NCBI RefSeq assembly: GCF_030697375.1 | Contig: NZ_JAUYQD010000005.1 | Span: forward strand, 62,001 to 126,000 | Origin: Rhodoferax sp. | Lineage (GTDB): Bacteria; Pseudomonadota; Gammaproteobacteria; Burkholderiales; Burkholderiaceae_C | Reading direction: 5' to 3' | Length of the DNA stretch: 64,000 bases | Shown here: positions 19,223 to 28,352 of the stretch, in pieces | Layout of the letters: each line of letters opens with the position of its first letter | Numbering within the stretch: the stretch's first letter is position 1 | Notes under the pieces: model-generated | The model's input: only the letters and a program-made list of their open reading frames with translations | The model's database searches: none | Told to the model about the DNA's origin: nothing | Made by a program: the position numbers and the translations under genes

Positions 19223-22200
19223 TTATCCGGGGGCGTGGGCTTGCGTGACAAATGTCTCGAATTCGGCCAGCGGCAAAGGCCGGCTGAACAGGTAGCCCTG
19301 GTAGGCGTGGCAGCCCTGGCTGGCCAGAAAGGCCTTTTGCGCCTCGGTTTCCACGCCTTCGGCGATCACGGCCAAGCCCAGGCTGCCGGCCAGCACCACC
19401 ACCATTTGGGCAATGGCGGCGTCGTTGGCATCGACCAGGATATCGCGCACAAAGCTCTGGTCGATTTTGAGCTGGTCCAGCGGCAAACGCTTGAGGTACG
19501 ACAGGGAGGAGTAACCGGTGCCAAAGTCGTCCAGCGAGAACCCTACGCCCATGGACTTGAGCGAGCCCATTTTGGCAATCACGTCTTCGATGTTGGAGAC
19601 CAGCAGCCCCTCGGTCAACTCCAGCTTGAGCCGCTGCGGATTGGCGCCGGTGGCGTCCAGCACCGCGCGCACCTGCTGCACAAAATCGTACTGGTGGAAC
19701 TGGCGGGCACTCACATTCACCGCGACGCTGAGCGGCGCCAGGGCCGGGGTGTGGGCCCAGTGCGCCAACTGGGCGCAGGCGGTTTCCAGCACCCATTGGC
19801 CCAAAGGCAAAATCAGCCCGGTGTCTTCGGCCAGCGCAATGAACTCGCCGGGTGACACCATGCCGCGTGTCGGGTGCTTCCAGCGCACCAGCACCTCGGC
19901 ACCGGTAATTCGGCTGCTTGCTGAACAGGGGTCGGTGCTCACCTGTGCCTGGTAGTGCAAGAGGAATTGGCCGCGCACCAAGGCCTCGCGCAAGCCCGCT
20001 TCCAGCACGGCCCGTGCGGCCACCACGGCCTGCATTTTGGGGTCGAAAAAACGCAGGGTGTTGCGCCCGGCCGCCTTGGCCTGGTACATGGCCAGATCGG
20101 CCCGTTTGAGCGGCTCGTCAATGCCTTCGTGCTGCTCGCCAAACAAGGTCACGCCAATGCTCGGGGTGCTGTGGTGTTCATGGCTGGCGAGCTGGTAAGG
20201 CAGGTTGAGCACCTTGAGAATTTTCTCGCCCACGGTCTCGGCCTGGGTGGCGGCCTCCAGCGCACTTTCGCTCAGGTCCTCCAGCATCACCACGAACTCG
20301 TCGCCGCCCAAGCGGGCCACGGTGTCGTATTCGCGCACGCAGGTGCTCAAACGCTTGGCGACCTGTTGCAGCAGCAGGTCGCCCTTGTCGTGGCCCAGGG
20401 TGTCGTTGAGGGTCTTGAAGTTGTCCAGGTCGATGAACAGCAGCGCCCCTTTGCGCTGGTGGCGGGTGCCGGTGGCCAGGGCTTTTTCCAGCCGGTCCAT
20501 CAGCAGCCGGCGGTTGGGCAGCTGGGTCAGGGGGTCATAAAAGGCCAGGTTGCGGATCTGGTCTTCGGCGGCCTTGCGCTGGGTGATGTCGGACAGGGTG
20601 GCCACGAAGTGGGTGAGCACGCCGTCGTCGGTTTTGACCGCCGTGATGATCAGCCAGACCGGGAAAACATCGCCGTTCTTGCGCCGGTCCCAGACTTCGC
20701 CTTGCCACATGCCGCCAGACAGCACACTTTGGTTGATCCGTTCATAAAACGTGCTGTCGTGGCGGCCGGATTTCAGCAACTGATGGGGCATCTTGCCGAT
20801 GGCGTCCGGTGCGCTGTAACCGGTCATGTCGGAGAAGGCGCGGTTCACCCGCAAAATGGCCCCGGCACCGTCGGCCACGTACATGCCTTCCTGCGATTCG
20901 AAGGCGATGGCGGCAATGCGCAGCTCGGCCTCGGCGCGGCGGCGCTCGGTGACATCTTCTGCAGACGACAAACTGCCCATGACAGCGCCCTGCGCATCGC
21001 GCAAAGTGACATTGTTCCAGGCCAGCGTCAGCGCCTTGCCCGACGCCGTGACGATCTGATTTTCGTGGTGTGCGGCCAGTTGCAGGTCCCCGCCAATGAC
21101 TTGGCTGAATACGGTGCGGACGGCCACACGGTCTGGGGCGGGAATGAAGTTGTCAAACCAGTCCAGACCGATCAGCTCCGGTTCGGTTTTCCCCAGCAGT
21201 GCACAGCCCTGTTTGTTCACCATGGCAATGCGCCCCTGCACGTCCAGGGCCAGCAGCATGATTCCGGCGATGTCCAGGTACCCTTGCGCCCGGTCGCGCG
21301 CGTTTGCCAGCTCGGCCGTGCGGAGCTCCACCTGGTCTTCCAGGGTGTGGTGGGCTCTCTGGATATCCCCGGCCATGCCATTGAAGGCTTCGGACAGTGC
21401 GTGAATTTCAAGGCTTTCACCCGGGCGCGCCAGCATCCGCACATACAGGTCGCCGGCACCCAGTTGCCGCGCACTCAGCGCCAGCAAATGCAGGGGGCGG
21501 GTGAGGTGGCGCGCCGCCAGGCGGATGAGCCCCAGCGACACCAGGGTGAGCACAAGGCCCATCAGTATCAGGGTGTTGGCACTTTCGTTCAGCTCGCCCA
21601 GCGCCTCTTTTTTGCTGGCGTAGTGCACCAGTGTCCAGCCCTGCGAACCGCTGAGCATCAGATGGCGGTACACCACCACCAAATCGGTGCCCTGCGTGCC
21701 GGTCTGCAAGAGGGTGCCCTCAAACCCGCTGGCTACCTGGGGGCTGAGTTGAAAATTTTCTTCTCCCGCAGCCATCGGGGGAAAGCGGGCCAGGGTCTTG
21801 CCGTCCGCGTCAAACAGCAGGGTGGTGTTGCGCCCCTGGGTACCCGCTGCATCCTCTTGCAAACCCTCTCCCACCAACTGGTCGAGTTCCATGGTGGCCA
21901 CCAGGATGCCCACCAGCTTTCCATTGGGGTAGCCACCCGCGTCGGGGGCGTGTATTTGGCGCACCATGGCCAGTGTGGAAGTTGCTTCGGGTGTGGCCAA
22001 GGGCTCCACCAGCTCGGTGACCCCCAACTGCCCGGCGCGTTGAATCAGCGCCGGGTCGAAAAACAGGCGCCCGACGTCGGCCGGGGTACTGCTGGCGCGG
22101 ATGTGGTTGCTAAGGGGGTCAACCAGCCACAGGTGCGCATAACGGCCGGGGTAGGCCCGCTGCAGGCGGTCAAAGACGCGCTCCAGAGTCTTCTGAACGG

Positions 22201-22486
22201 AGGCCTGCTTGCGGAGCAGCAGATCCGTCAACGCGGTGTTTTCCGCCATCACCAAAACATCGCCGCGCCGGTTTTTGATGCCCTCTGTGATCAAGCCATC
22301 CTGGTGGTCCGCCTTGGCCTCCAGAATACGGCTGGCTTCTATCAGCCGCTGCTTGCTGGCCCCATCGACTCCGAGTTGGGGCAGGCCGAAATACCAGCCA
22401 TAAAACAGCACGCCCATGGCCGCCAAGAAAAGCGCGCCGAAATACCCGGTCACCCGGTTGGAAAATGAGGGGTGCGGGCCCGGCAC
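19223..22486 (-). CDS. Membrane GGDEF-EAL protein with periplasmic sensor, HAMP and two PAS domains
   Basis: The protein has 1087 residues. Helices at about 14-34 and 303-323 bracket a periplasmic domain of about 265 residues, and HAMP follows (325-375). PAS domains lie at about 400-515 and 525-640. The GGDEF domain has an intact GGDEF (727-731) and an inhibitory-site RxxD (718-721). The EAL domain has EVL in place of EAL (864-866) and the conserved DDFGTGYSSL (986 onward). It may make and degrade c-di-GMP. It starts five bases after the stop of a gene for an exported binding protein, which is probably its ligand-delivery partner. Confidence 0.94.
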   Translation of the reverse strand: MPGPHPSFSNRVTGYFGALFLAAMGVLFYGWYFGLPQLGVDGASKQRLIEASRILEAKADHQDGLITEGIKNRRGDVLVMAENTALTDLLLRKQASVQKTLERVFDRLQRAYPGRYAHLWLVDPLSNHIRASSTPADVGRLFFDPALIQRAGQLGVTELVEPLATPEATSTLAMVRQIHAPDAGGYPNGKLVGILVATMELDQLVGEGLQEDAAGTQGRNTTLLFDADGKTLARFPPMAAGEENFQLSPQVASGFEGTLLQTGTQGTDLVVVYRHLMLSGSQGWTLVHYASKKEALGELNESANTLILMGLVLTLVSLGLIRLAARHLTRPLHLLALSARQLGAGDLYVRMLARPGESLEIHALSEAFNGMAGDIQRAHHTLEDQVELRTAELANARDRAQGYLDIAGIMLLALDVQGRIAMVNKQGCALLGKTEPELIGLDWFDNFIPAPDRVAVRTVFSQVIGGDLQLAAHHENQIVTASGKALTLAWNNVTLRDAQGAVMGSLSSAEDVTERRRAEAELRIAAIAFESQEGMYVADGAGAILRVNRAFSDMTGYSAPDAIGKMPHQLLKSGRHDSTFYERINQSVLSGGMWQGEVWDRRKNGDVFPVWLIITAVKTDDGVLTHFVATLSDITQRKAAEDQIRNLAFYDPLTQLPNRRLLMDRLEKALATGTRHQRKGALLFIDLDNFKTLNDTLGHDKGDLLLQQVAKRLSTCVREYDTVARLGGDEFVVMLEDLSESALEAATQAETVGEKILKVLNLPYQLASHEHHSTPSIGVTLFGEQHEGIDEPLKRADLAMYQAKAAGRNTLRFFDPKMQAVVAARAVLEAGLREALVRGQFLLHYQAQVSTDPCSASSRITGAEVLVRWKHPTRGMVSPGEFIALAEDTGLILPLGQWVLETACAQLAHWAHTPALAPLSVAVNVSARQFHQYDFVQQVRAVLDATGANPQRLKLELTEGLLVSNIEDVIAKMGSLKSMGVGFSLDDFGTGYSSLSYLKRLPLDQLKIDQSFVRDILVDANDAAIAQMVVVLAGSLGLAVIAEGVETEAQKAFLASQGCHAYQGYLFSRPLPLAEFETFVTQAHAPG

Positions 22487-22491
22487 TGCGG

Positions 22492-23589
22492 CTAATTCTC
22501 GTAGTCGAAGGTGTGGAGCTGAAAGGCCTGCGCCTCGGCCAGAACCCGGGCCATGCCGTCATAGGTGAAGGCGGCTTCTACCGCGCTCCAGCTGCCACCG
22601 GCGGGCAGTTTTCCCAGTTTCATCAAAAAGTCGAACTCCGGTTTGAGCGGCGGTGCACCGGGGCGCATCAAAATGGTGGGCGCCGATGGCACCTCCAGAA
22701 TGTCGCGGCGGGTAATGCCTGCGATTTGTGCCGCAGACAGGGCGGCCGGTTTTCCCGAAAAGGCTTCGGTATCTGCCATGGCCCAGCGTGCGGCCTTTTC
22801 CACATGGGCGGGGGAGCGCCGCATCCATTCAATGGCACGCAAAAAGCCAGCCACCACATGGCGTGCGGCCTGGGGGGCGCGTTTTTCAAAACGCTGCTCG
22901 ATGACAAAATAATCGGTTGTCATCCCTTTGAAGACGATGTGGTTCTTGTCACTCTTGCCCAGCGCGATGGTGGTGGCGGGCTCCCACCCCGTGAAGGCTT
23001 CAATGTCCTTGCGTTCCAGCGCGTCGGGCATATCGTCCACGCCGAGCGGCACCAGCCTGACCTGGGACTCGCCGATGCCGGCCGACGCCAGCCCTTGCAG
23101 CAAGGTGAGGTGGGCGCTGGAGGCCTCGACGTAGCCAATGCGCTTGCTGGCCAGCCCCGCGATTTGGGTATCCCCCTTGGCGATGACGCCGGTGGACGAC
23201 TGTTTCACCAAACCAACGATCCAGACGCTGCCGGTGGAGGCGGCCAACAGGGTGGGCATGTCGCCGATCAGCCCGGCATCCAGCCGCCGGTCGGCCAGCA
23301 AGCCCACCATGTCGGCCCCGCGCCGAAACGCATGGCTTTTGAGCGGCTGTGCTGAATCCGCCAAGGCTTTTTTGAGAATGCGGTCATGCTGCATGGCGGC
23401 GCTGATCACGCCGGAGGGGTAGCCCAGCGGCTGCACACCCAGATCGACCGCTGGGGAGGCGGGCACCAAACCGTAGCGGTCAAAGTACTCCTCGGCTGCA
23501 CCGATGCCCGGAAAGACACTGGCCAAAAGTGCGAGCGCCAGGACGATGCGGGCCTTGGCAAACGGCAGTGTGGGAGCAGTAAAAGCCAT
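22492..23589 (-). CDS. Periplasmic substrate-binding protein (NMT1/SsuA/TauA type)
   Basis: The protein has 365 residues when started at the ATG at 23589, which gives an immediate signal peptide (hydrophobic core then GIGAAEEY). The frame extends further upstream but would bury that signal. The fold is that of the nitrate/sulfonate/taurine binding family: GLIGDMPTLLAA, GYVEASSAHLTLLQGL, and AFTGWEPATTIA with a late MTTDYFVIEQRF. No ABC permease or ATPase gene is nearby. Instead the next gene, five bases away, is a GGDEF-EAL membrane sensor. The protein probably works as a receptor for that sensor rather than in uptake; this is an inference from gene order. Confidence 0.85.
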   Translation of the reverse strand: MAFTAPTLPFAKARIVLALALLASVFPGIGAAEEYFDRYGLVPASPAVDLGVQPLGYPSGVISAAMQHDRILKKALADSAQPLKSHAFRRGADMVGLLADRRLDAGLIGDMPTLLAASTGSVWIVGLVKQSSTGVIAKGDTQIAGLASKRIGYVEASSAHLTLLQGLASAGIGESQVRLVPLGVDDMPDALERKDIEAFTGWEPATTIALGKSDKNHIVFKGMTTDYFVIEQRFEKRAPQAARHVVAGFLRAIEWMRRSPAHVEKAARWAMADTEAFSGKPAALSAAQIAGITRRDILEVPSAPTILMRPGAPPLKPEFDFLMKLGKLPAGGSWSAVEAAFTYDGMARVLAEAQAFQLHTFDYEN

Positions 23590-23693
23590 GCAGGGGTCTC
23601 GGTGGATGGACGCCGTAGACCAGGCATCCTGTGGCATGGTACTACGGTTTTTGGCGGGCCCCGGTGCGTGGATAACCCTGTCGGCGCAATGGG

Positions 23694-25232
23694 TCAGGCT
23701 TCGTTCAGGCTGTCGCTTGGCACCGGTCCGGCCACACAATTGCGGCCCTGATTTTTGGCACGGTACAACGCAGTATCGGCACGGTGCAGGGCGGTGGCGA
23801 TCTCGGCGTCCTGGGGCCACAGCACCGTGCACCCGATGGACACCGTGAACTGCAGCGTAGCGTGGTTGCCTGTGGGCAGCACGATGGTGGCGATGCGCTG
23901 GCGCAGGCGTTCGGCCGTTTCCATGGCCTGCGCCAGCGCGGCTTCCGGCAAAAGAATGGCGAACTCCTCACCGCCCAGACGCCCCACGGTATCGCTTTGG
24001 CGCAGCATCAGCAGACACTGTTCGGCCAGGGCTTTGAGCACGGTGTCGCCCACCGCATGGCCCCAGCTGTCGTTGACCCGTTTGAAGTGGTCCACGTCCA
24101 GCATCAGCAGGGCGCAGCTGCCCTGGTAACGGTGTACACGCACCAACTCGCTTTGCATTTGCTCGTCGAAGCGGCGCCGGTTGGCCAGGCCGGTGAGCGG
24201 GTCGGTGCGGGCTTCGCGGGTTAAAAATTCTTCCAGGGTCTTTTGCGCGGAATGGTCGGTGACGATGCCTTCCACACAGCGCTGGCCTTGCGCATCTTGT
24301 GTCACCCGCCCCTGCTCGCCGACCCACAGGGTGTTGCCCGCCGCCGTGCAAATCCGGTAGGAAAACTGGTACACGTCCCCGTGTGGCAGATCGCCGTTCA
24401 GGCTTTGCTCCACTTTCTCCTGGTCTTCTGCAAGGATGATGGAGCGCCAGCTGCGGCTGCCACCCACGCAAAAGTCCTCGGCCGGGTAACCGGTCAGGTT
24501 TTGGCAGCCCTGGCTCATGAAGTCCATGGTGCGGGGGGCGTCGGCACGGCCCCGAAATGCAATGCCCGGCAGGTTGGAAATCAGTACCGAGAGGCGCTCT
24601 TTGCTTTGCTGGGCTTGGCTTTCAGCGACCCGCAATTGTTCGGTGCTTTCAATGAATGCGTTGATCAAGTGGTGCAGCGCTGCCAGCACCACCGCACTCA
24701 GGGTCAAGGCCATCATGAACATGCTGAGCCAGGCGATGGGCGAGAGCGCATAGGCCGCGGCATCGTAGTCCAAGGGGTGTGCGCCGCTGAGCCAGCGCAG
24801 GGCAATCACCAGGGTGATCAGGAAATTGGCGCCAAAGGCCCACACCGCTGCGCGCTGGCCAAAATACAGGGCCGTCATGACCGGCACCATCATGATCAGG
24901 GCCCACATGCCGGCACCCAGGAGACCGGTGCGGTTCATGCCGATGGCCGATGCCAGGGTGGTAATGCCCAAAATGGAGGCTGCCCGTACAAAAAATGACA
25001 GGCGGTGGCGTAAAAAGTGGGCGCCAAAACAGACCACCGGAACCACCAGGGCCACCAGGGACAGAGGCCGAATGCCGCCCAGGGTGGTTGCAGCCCGCAT
25101 CAAGACCGCCACCACCACCGCCAACGAGGCAATGCCATAAATCAGGCTGGTCGCGCCAAGCACCCGTTCCTGCAAGGTACGCAGGTAGCCGTCAGGGGGA
25201 CTGGCGGCAGCTGGGGCGGGGCGTGCGGACAT
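23694..25232 (-). CDS. Membrane-bound diguanylate cyclase with PAS domain
   Basis: The protein has 512 residues when started at the ATG at 25232. Upstream in-frame codons overlap the ABC-F gene and look spurious. Residues about 25-190 hold roughly five to six hydrophobic helices, an integral-membrane sensor of the MASE kind. A PAS domain follows at about 215-330. The GGDEF domain has an active GGEEF (420-424) and an inhibitory-site RxxD (411-414), so a product-regulated cyclase is likely. It lies 104 bp upstream of the binding protein and GGDEF-EAL pair on the same strand, making a c-di-GMP cluster. The signal is unknown. Confidence 0.92.
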   Translation of the reverse strand: MSARPAPAAASPPDGYLRTLQERVLGATSLIYGIASLAVVVAVLMRAATTLGGIRPLSLVALVVPVVCFGAHFLRHRLSFFVRAASILGITTLASAIGMNRTGLLGAGMWALIMMVPVMTALYFGQRAAVWAFGANFLITLVIALRWLSGAHPLDYDAAAYALSPIAWLSMFMMALTLSAVVLAALHHLINAFIESTEQLRVAESQAQQSKERLSVLISNLPGIAFRGRADAPRTMDFMSQGCQNLTGYPAEDFCVGGSRSWRSIILAEDQEKVEQSLNGDLPHGDVYQFSYRICTAAGNTLWVGEQGRVTQDAQGQRCVEGIVTDHSAQKTLEEFLTREARTDPLTGLANRRRFDEQMQSELVRVHRYQGSCALLMLDVDHFKRVNDSWGHAVGDTVLKALAEQCLLMLRQSDTVGRLGGEEFAILLPEAALAQAMETAERLRQRIATIVLPTGNHATLQFTVSIGCTVLWPQDAEIATALHRADTALYRAKNQGRNCVAGPVPSDSLNEA

Positions 25233-25290
25233 GTGGCAAATGATAAGCCTGTGGCCCGCGCCCTGGCCACGACCCCACGCCAATTCCGTA

Positions 25291-27264
25291 TCAGGGCGCG
25301 GTGGATTGGCCCAGCGTTTCCCAGCGCTCCATGGCGGCCAGCAGTTCATCGTCGATCTGGGTGCCGCGGCTGGCCAGCTGCATGGCGCGTTTGTTGTCGC
25401 TGCTGTACAGGCTACCGTCGGCCAGGGCGGCGTGGATGGCCTGTTGTTCGGCTTCCAGCGCCGCGATGGCGGCGGGCAGGCCGTCCAGCTCGCGCTGCTC
25501 CTTGAAGCTGAGCTTGCGGGTTTTGGCCGCAGGGGCTGCGGGGGCGGCCACCGGTGCGGGGGCGAGCGTGGGCTTTTGCTCCTCTTTTGATAGCTGGTCC
25601 CGCCCGTAGTTAAAGGGCTTAGTGCCTTTTTGACCCTTGCTTTGGGCGATGTCGCTGGCACGTTTGGTCTGCACCAGCCAGTCGGTCACGCCGCCTTCGT
25701 ATTCGCGCCACTTGGCATCGCCCTCGTAGGCAATGGTGCTGGTGACCACGTTGTCCAAAAAGGTCCGGTCGTGGCTGACCAGGAACACGGTGCCGTCGTA
25801 GTTTTGCAGCAGGTCTTCCAGCAGCTCCAGGGTGTCGATGTCCAGGTCGTTGGTGGGCTCGTCCAGCACCAGCACGTTGGCGGGGCGGGCGAACAGGCGT
25901 GCCAGCAGCAGGCGGTTGCGCTCGCCGCCGGAGAGGGAGCGCACCGGTGAATTGGCGCGGGCCGGGGAGAACAAGAAGTCGCCCAGGTAGCTCTTGACGT
26001 GTTTCTTCTGGTTGCCGATCTCGATCCACTCGGAGCCCGGGCTGATGAAGTCTTCCAGCGTGGCGTCCAGGTCCAGCGCGTTGCGCATCTGGTCAAAGTA
26101 GGCCACCGAGATGTTGGCGCCCTGGCGCACCGTGCCCCAGGGGCTGTGGCCGGAGTCGGGTGGCGGGGCGTTGGCCGGTGCGGGGTCGGCCTTGAGTTCG
26201 CCCAAAATGAGCTTGAGCAGGGTGGTTTTGCCGGCGCCGTTGGGGCCCAGCAGGCCGATCTTGTCGCCGCGCAAAATGGTGGCACTGAAGTCGCGGACGA
26301 TGGGCTTGTCACCAAAGGTTTTGGAGACATGGGTGAGTTCGGCCACCAGCTTGCCGCTGGCGGAACCGCTGCTCACGTCCATGTTCACGCTGCCCACCAC
26401 GTCGCGCCTCGCCTGGTGTTTGGCGCGCAACTCGCCTAGGCGCACGATGCGGGCTTGTGCCCGGGTGCGGCGGGCTTCCACGCCCTTGCGAATCCAGATT
26501 TCTTCCTGCGCCAAGAGCTTGTCGGCACGGGCGTTGATCACCGCTTCTTGTGCCAGTTGCTCTTCTTTTTGCACCAGGTAGGCGGCAAAGTTGCCGGGGT
26601 AGGAGAGCAATTGCCCGCGGTCCAGCTCCACGATACGCGTGGCCACGTTGTCCAAAAAGGAGCGGTCGTGGGTGATGGTGATGATGCTGCCCTTGAATTC
26701 GACCAGCAGGCCTTCCAGCCATTCGATGGAGTCCAGGTCCAGGTGGTTGGTGGGTTCGTCCAGCAGCAGCACGTCGGGCTGCGCCACCAGCGCCTGGGCC
26801 AAGGCCACGCGCTTCTTGGTGCCGCCCGACAGGGTGCTGACAATCGCGTTCGGGTCCAGGTGCAGGCGGTGCAGGGTTTCGTTGACCCGCTGCTCCCAGT
26901 TCCAGCCGTCCAGCGCCTCGATCTCGCTTTGCATTGCGTCCAGGTCGCCGTGGCCCAGGCAATACTCTTCAATCAGGCCTATAACCCGCGCCAGACCTGC
27001 GCTGACAGCTACGAAAATAGTAGCATCCGCATCCAACACAGGCTCCTGCGCCACGTAGGAGATGCGGGTGTTGTTTTGCACCTGCAGGCTGCCGTCGTCG
27101 GGTTTTTCCAGTCCGCCCAAAATTTTGAGCATGGAGGATTTGCCGGCGCCGTTGCGGCCGATCAGGCCCACGCGCTCCGCAGTTTCAAGGGAAAATCCAG
27201 CGTGGTCGAGCAGGGCGACGTGCCCAAAAGCCAGCTGGGCGTCAAGTAGTGTAATTAGTGCCAT
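25291..27264 (-). CDS. uup: ABC-F family ATPase, Uup-like
   Basis: The protein has 657 residues and no membrane helices. It has two ATPase modules: Walker A GRNGAGKSS near residue 37 with signature TLSGGTKKR, and GPNGAGKTT near 343 with LSGGERNRL. The linker between them and a basic, coiled-coil C-terminal domain of about 90 residues are typical of Uup, which acts on ribosomes or on branched DNA and excision of transposons. Two copies of the dispersed repeat lie in frame, at residues about 81-97 and 548-565. The second falls in the linker before the C-terminal domain. The protein is soluble and cytoplasmic. Confidence 0.93.
   Translation of the reverse strand: MALITLLDAQLAFGHVALLDHAGFSLETAERVGLIGRNGAGKSSMLKILGGLEKPDDGSLQVQNNTRISYVAQEPVLDADATIFVAVSAGLARVIGLIEEYCLGHGDLDAMQSEIEALDGWNWEQRVNETLHRLHLDPNAIVSTLSGGTKKRVALAQALVAQPDVLLLDEPTNHLDLDSIEWLEGLLVEFKGSIITITHDRSFLDNVATRIVELDRGQLLSYPGNFAAYLVQKEEQLAQEAVINARADKLLAQEEIWIRKGVEARRTRAQARIVRLGELRAKHQARRDVVGSVNMDVSSGSASGKLVAELTHVSKTFGDKPIVRDFSATILRGDKIGLLGPNGAGKTTLLKLILGELKADPAPANAPPPDSGHSPWGTVRQGANISVAYFDQMRNALDLDATLEDFISPGSEWIEIGNQKKHVKSYLGDFLFSPARANSPVRSLSGGERNRLLLARLFARPANVLVLDEPTNDLDIDTLELLEDLLQNYDGTVFLVSHDRTFLDNVVTSTIAYEGDAKWREYEGGVTDWLVQTKRASDIAQSKGQKGTKPFNYGRDQLSKEEQKPTLAPAPVAAPAAPAAKTRKLSFKEQRELDGLPAAIAALEAEQQAIHAALADGSLYSSDNKRAMQLASRGTQIDDELLAAMERWETLGQSTAP
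25572..25622 (+). repeat. Dispersed AGCTGCTTGCGC repeat, copy 2, inside uup
   Basis: On the minus strand the run CAGCTATCAAAAGAGGAGCA and the following AAAG match the intergenic copy at 44825-44881 at all but one position. The rest is diverged. It is translated as part of KGTKPFNYGRDQLSKEEQKP and lies antisense to the repeat's reference orientation. Confidence 0.75.
26976..27024 (-). repeat. Dispersed AGCTGCTTGCGC repeat, copy 3, inside uup
   Basis: On the minus strand it reads TGCTACTATTTTCGTAGCTG, then GCGC and a final GGCCT. By eye about 35 of 51 positions match the repeat consensus. It is translated in frame as ATIFVAVSAGLARVIGL. Confidence 0.7.
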
Positions 27265-27295
27265 GAGCCTGCGATTATCCCCCGGCGCGCCGGTT

Positions 27296-28216
27296 CTAGC
27301 AGCACAGCGCGGTGGAGACCTGCAAGCGGGTTTGTTCCGTCAGGTACTCCAGGAACACCTGGGTGCGCCGGGGCAAAAATTTGCGGCTGGGCAGCGCGGC
27401 ATAAATGGTGAACTGCCCGGAAATCCAGGGGCGCAACACCCGCACCAGCTCGCCACTGGCCAGATAGGGGGCCACCAATTCCACCGAGGCGGGGGAGATG
27501 CCCGCGCCGTCCAGGGCGGCGCGCAGCAGGGTGTCGATGTGGTTGGCACAGAGCACCGGCGCCACTTCAATATCCACATGCACATCGGGGCGCCCGGCCT
27601 GCGTCAGATGCCAGGCGCGCGGGCGAAAACCAGTGGCCCGAAAACGCAGGCAATCGTGCTGCGCGAGCTCTGCCGGCTCCAAGGGGGTGCCCTTGCGCTT
27701 CAGGTAGGCCGGGGAGGCCACCAAAATCGCATCGGAAGACACCACTTTGCGGGCAATCACGTCGCCATCGAAATTGGAATCCGCCGCCAGCAGGGTGATG
27801 TCATAGTCTTCGATCGGCGGCTCTTTGAGGGACGCCACTTCAATGTCGAGCACGATTTTGGGGTAGAGCTGCCGAAAGCCCGCCACCAGCGGCGCCAGCA
27901 CATGGGTGGCGAGTATGGGTTGCGCCATCAGGCGCAGCACACCGGCCAACTCAAGCGTATGGGAGCTGGCCATGTCATGGGCCTCGTCGATGTCTTGCAA
28001 AATGGCGCGCACCCGGCGCAGGTACATCTCCCCCGCTTCGCTCAGCGACAGGCGGCGCGTACTGCGGTGCAGCAGACGGGTGCCCAGGTGCTCCTCCAGG
28101 TCCGCCACCAAGCGTGTCACCACGGCGGGCGACATGTCCAGCGCCCGTGCCGCAGCGGCAAAGCCGCCCTCGTCGATCACCCGCTGGAACACCCGCATCG
28201 ACATCAACCGGTCCAT
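27296..28216 (-). CDS. LysR-family transcriptional regulator
   Basis: The protein has 306 residues from the ATG at 28216, the normal LysR length; a longer frame adds an atypical N-terminus. The winged helix-turn-helix is at 1-60 (MSMRVFQRVIDEGGFAAAAR, then SPAVVTRLVADLEEHLG). The effector domain is of the PBP type. It is of the CrgA/DsdC-like subgroup common in betaproteobacteria that regulate neighbouring transport or redox genes. It is divergent from the glycerophosphodiesterase gene across 136 bp, which is the likely target and autoregulatory region. Confidence 0.9.
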   Translation of the reverse strand: MDRLMSMRVFQRVIDEGGFAAAARALDMSPAVVTRLVADLEEHLGTRLLHRSTRRLSLSEAGEMYLRRVRAILQDIDEAHDMASSHTLELAGVLRLMAQPILATHVLAPLVAGFRQLYPKIVLDIEVASLKEPPIEDYDITLLAADSNFDGDVIARKVVSSDAILVASPAYLKRKGTPLEPAELAQHDCLRFRATGFRPRAWHLTQAGRPDVHVDIEVAPVLCANHIDTLLRAALDGAGISPASVELVAPYLASGELVRVLRPWISGQFTIYAALPSRKFLPRRTQVFLEYLTEQTRLQVSTALCC

Positions 28217-28352
28217 AAAGCCCTTTGTTTGGAAATCAGGGTTTTGATTATTCCGTACTTGGCCATAGGTGCGTTTACGCCGTGGTGTCATAAGCGCGAC
28301 ATAAATTGGCAAGAAGATGTCCCGCTGAATGCAACAAACCAAGGGAAATCGG

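Noticed and set aside
25233..25661. N-terminal extension of the diguanylate cyclase
   Set aside because: The extra codons overlap the 3' end of uup and are Pro/Ser/Arg-rich antisense-type sequence. The start at 25232 gives a normal membrane protein.
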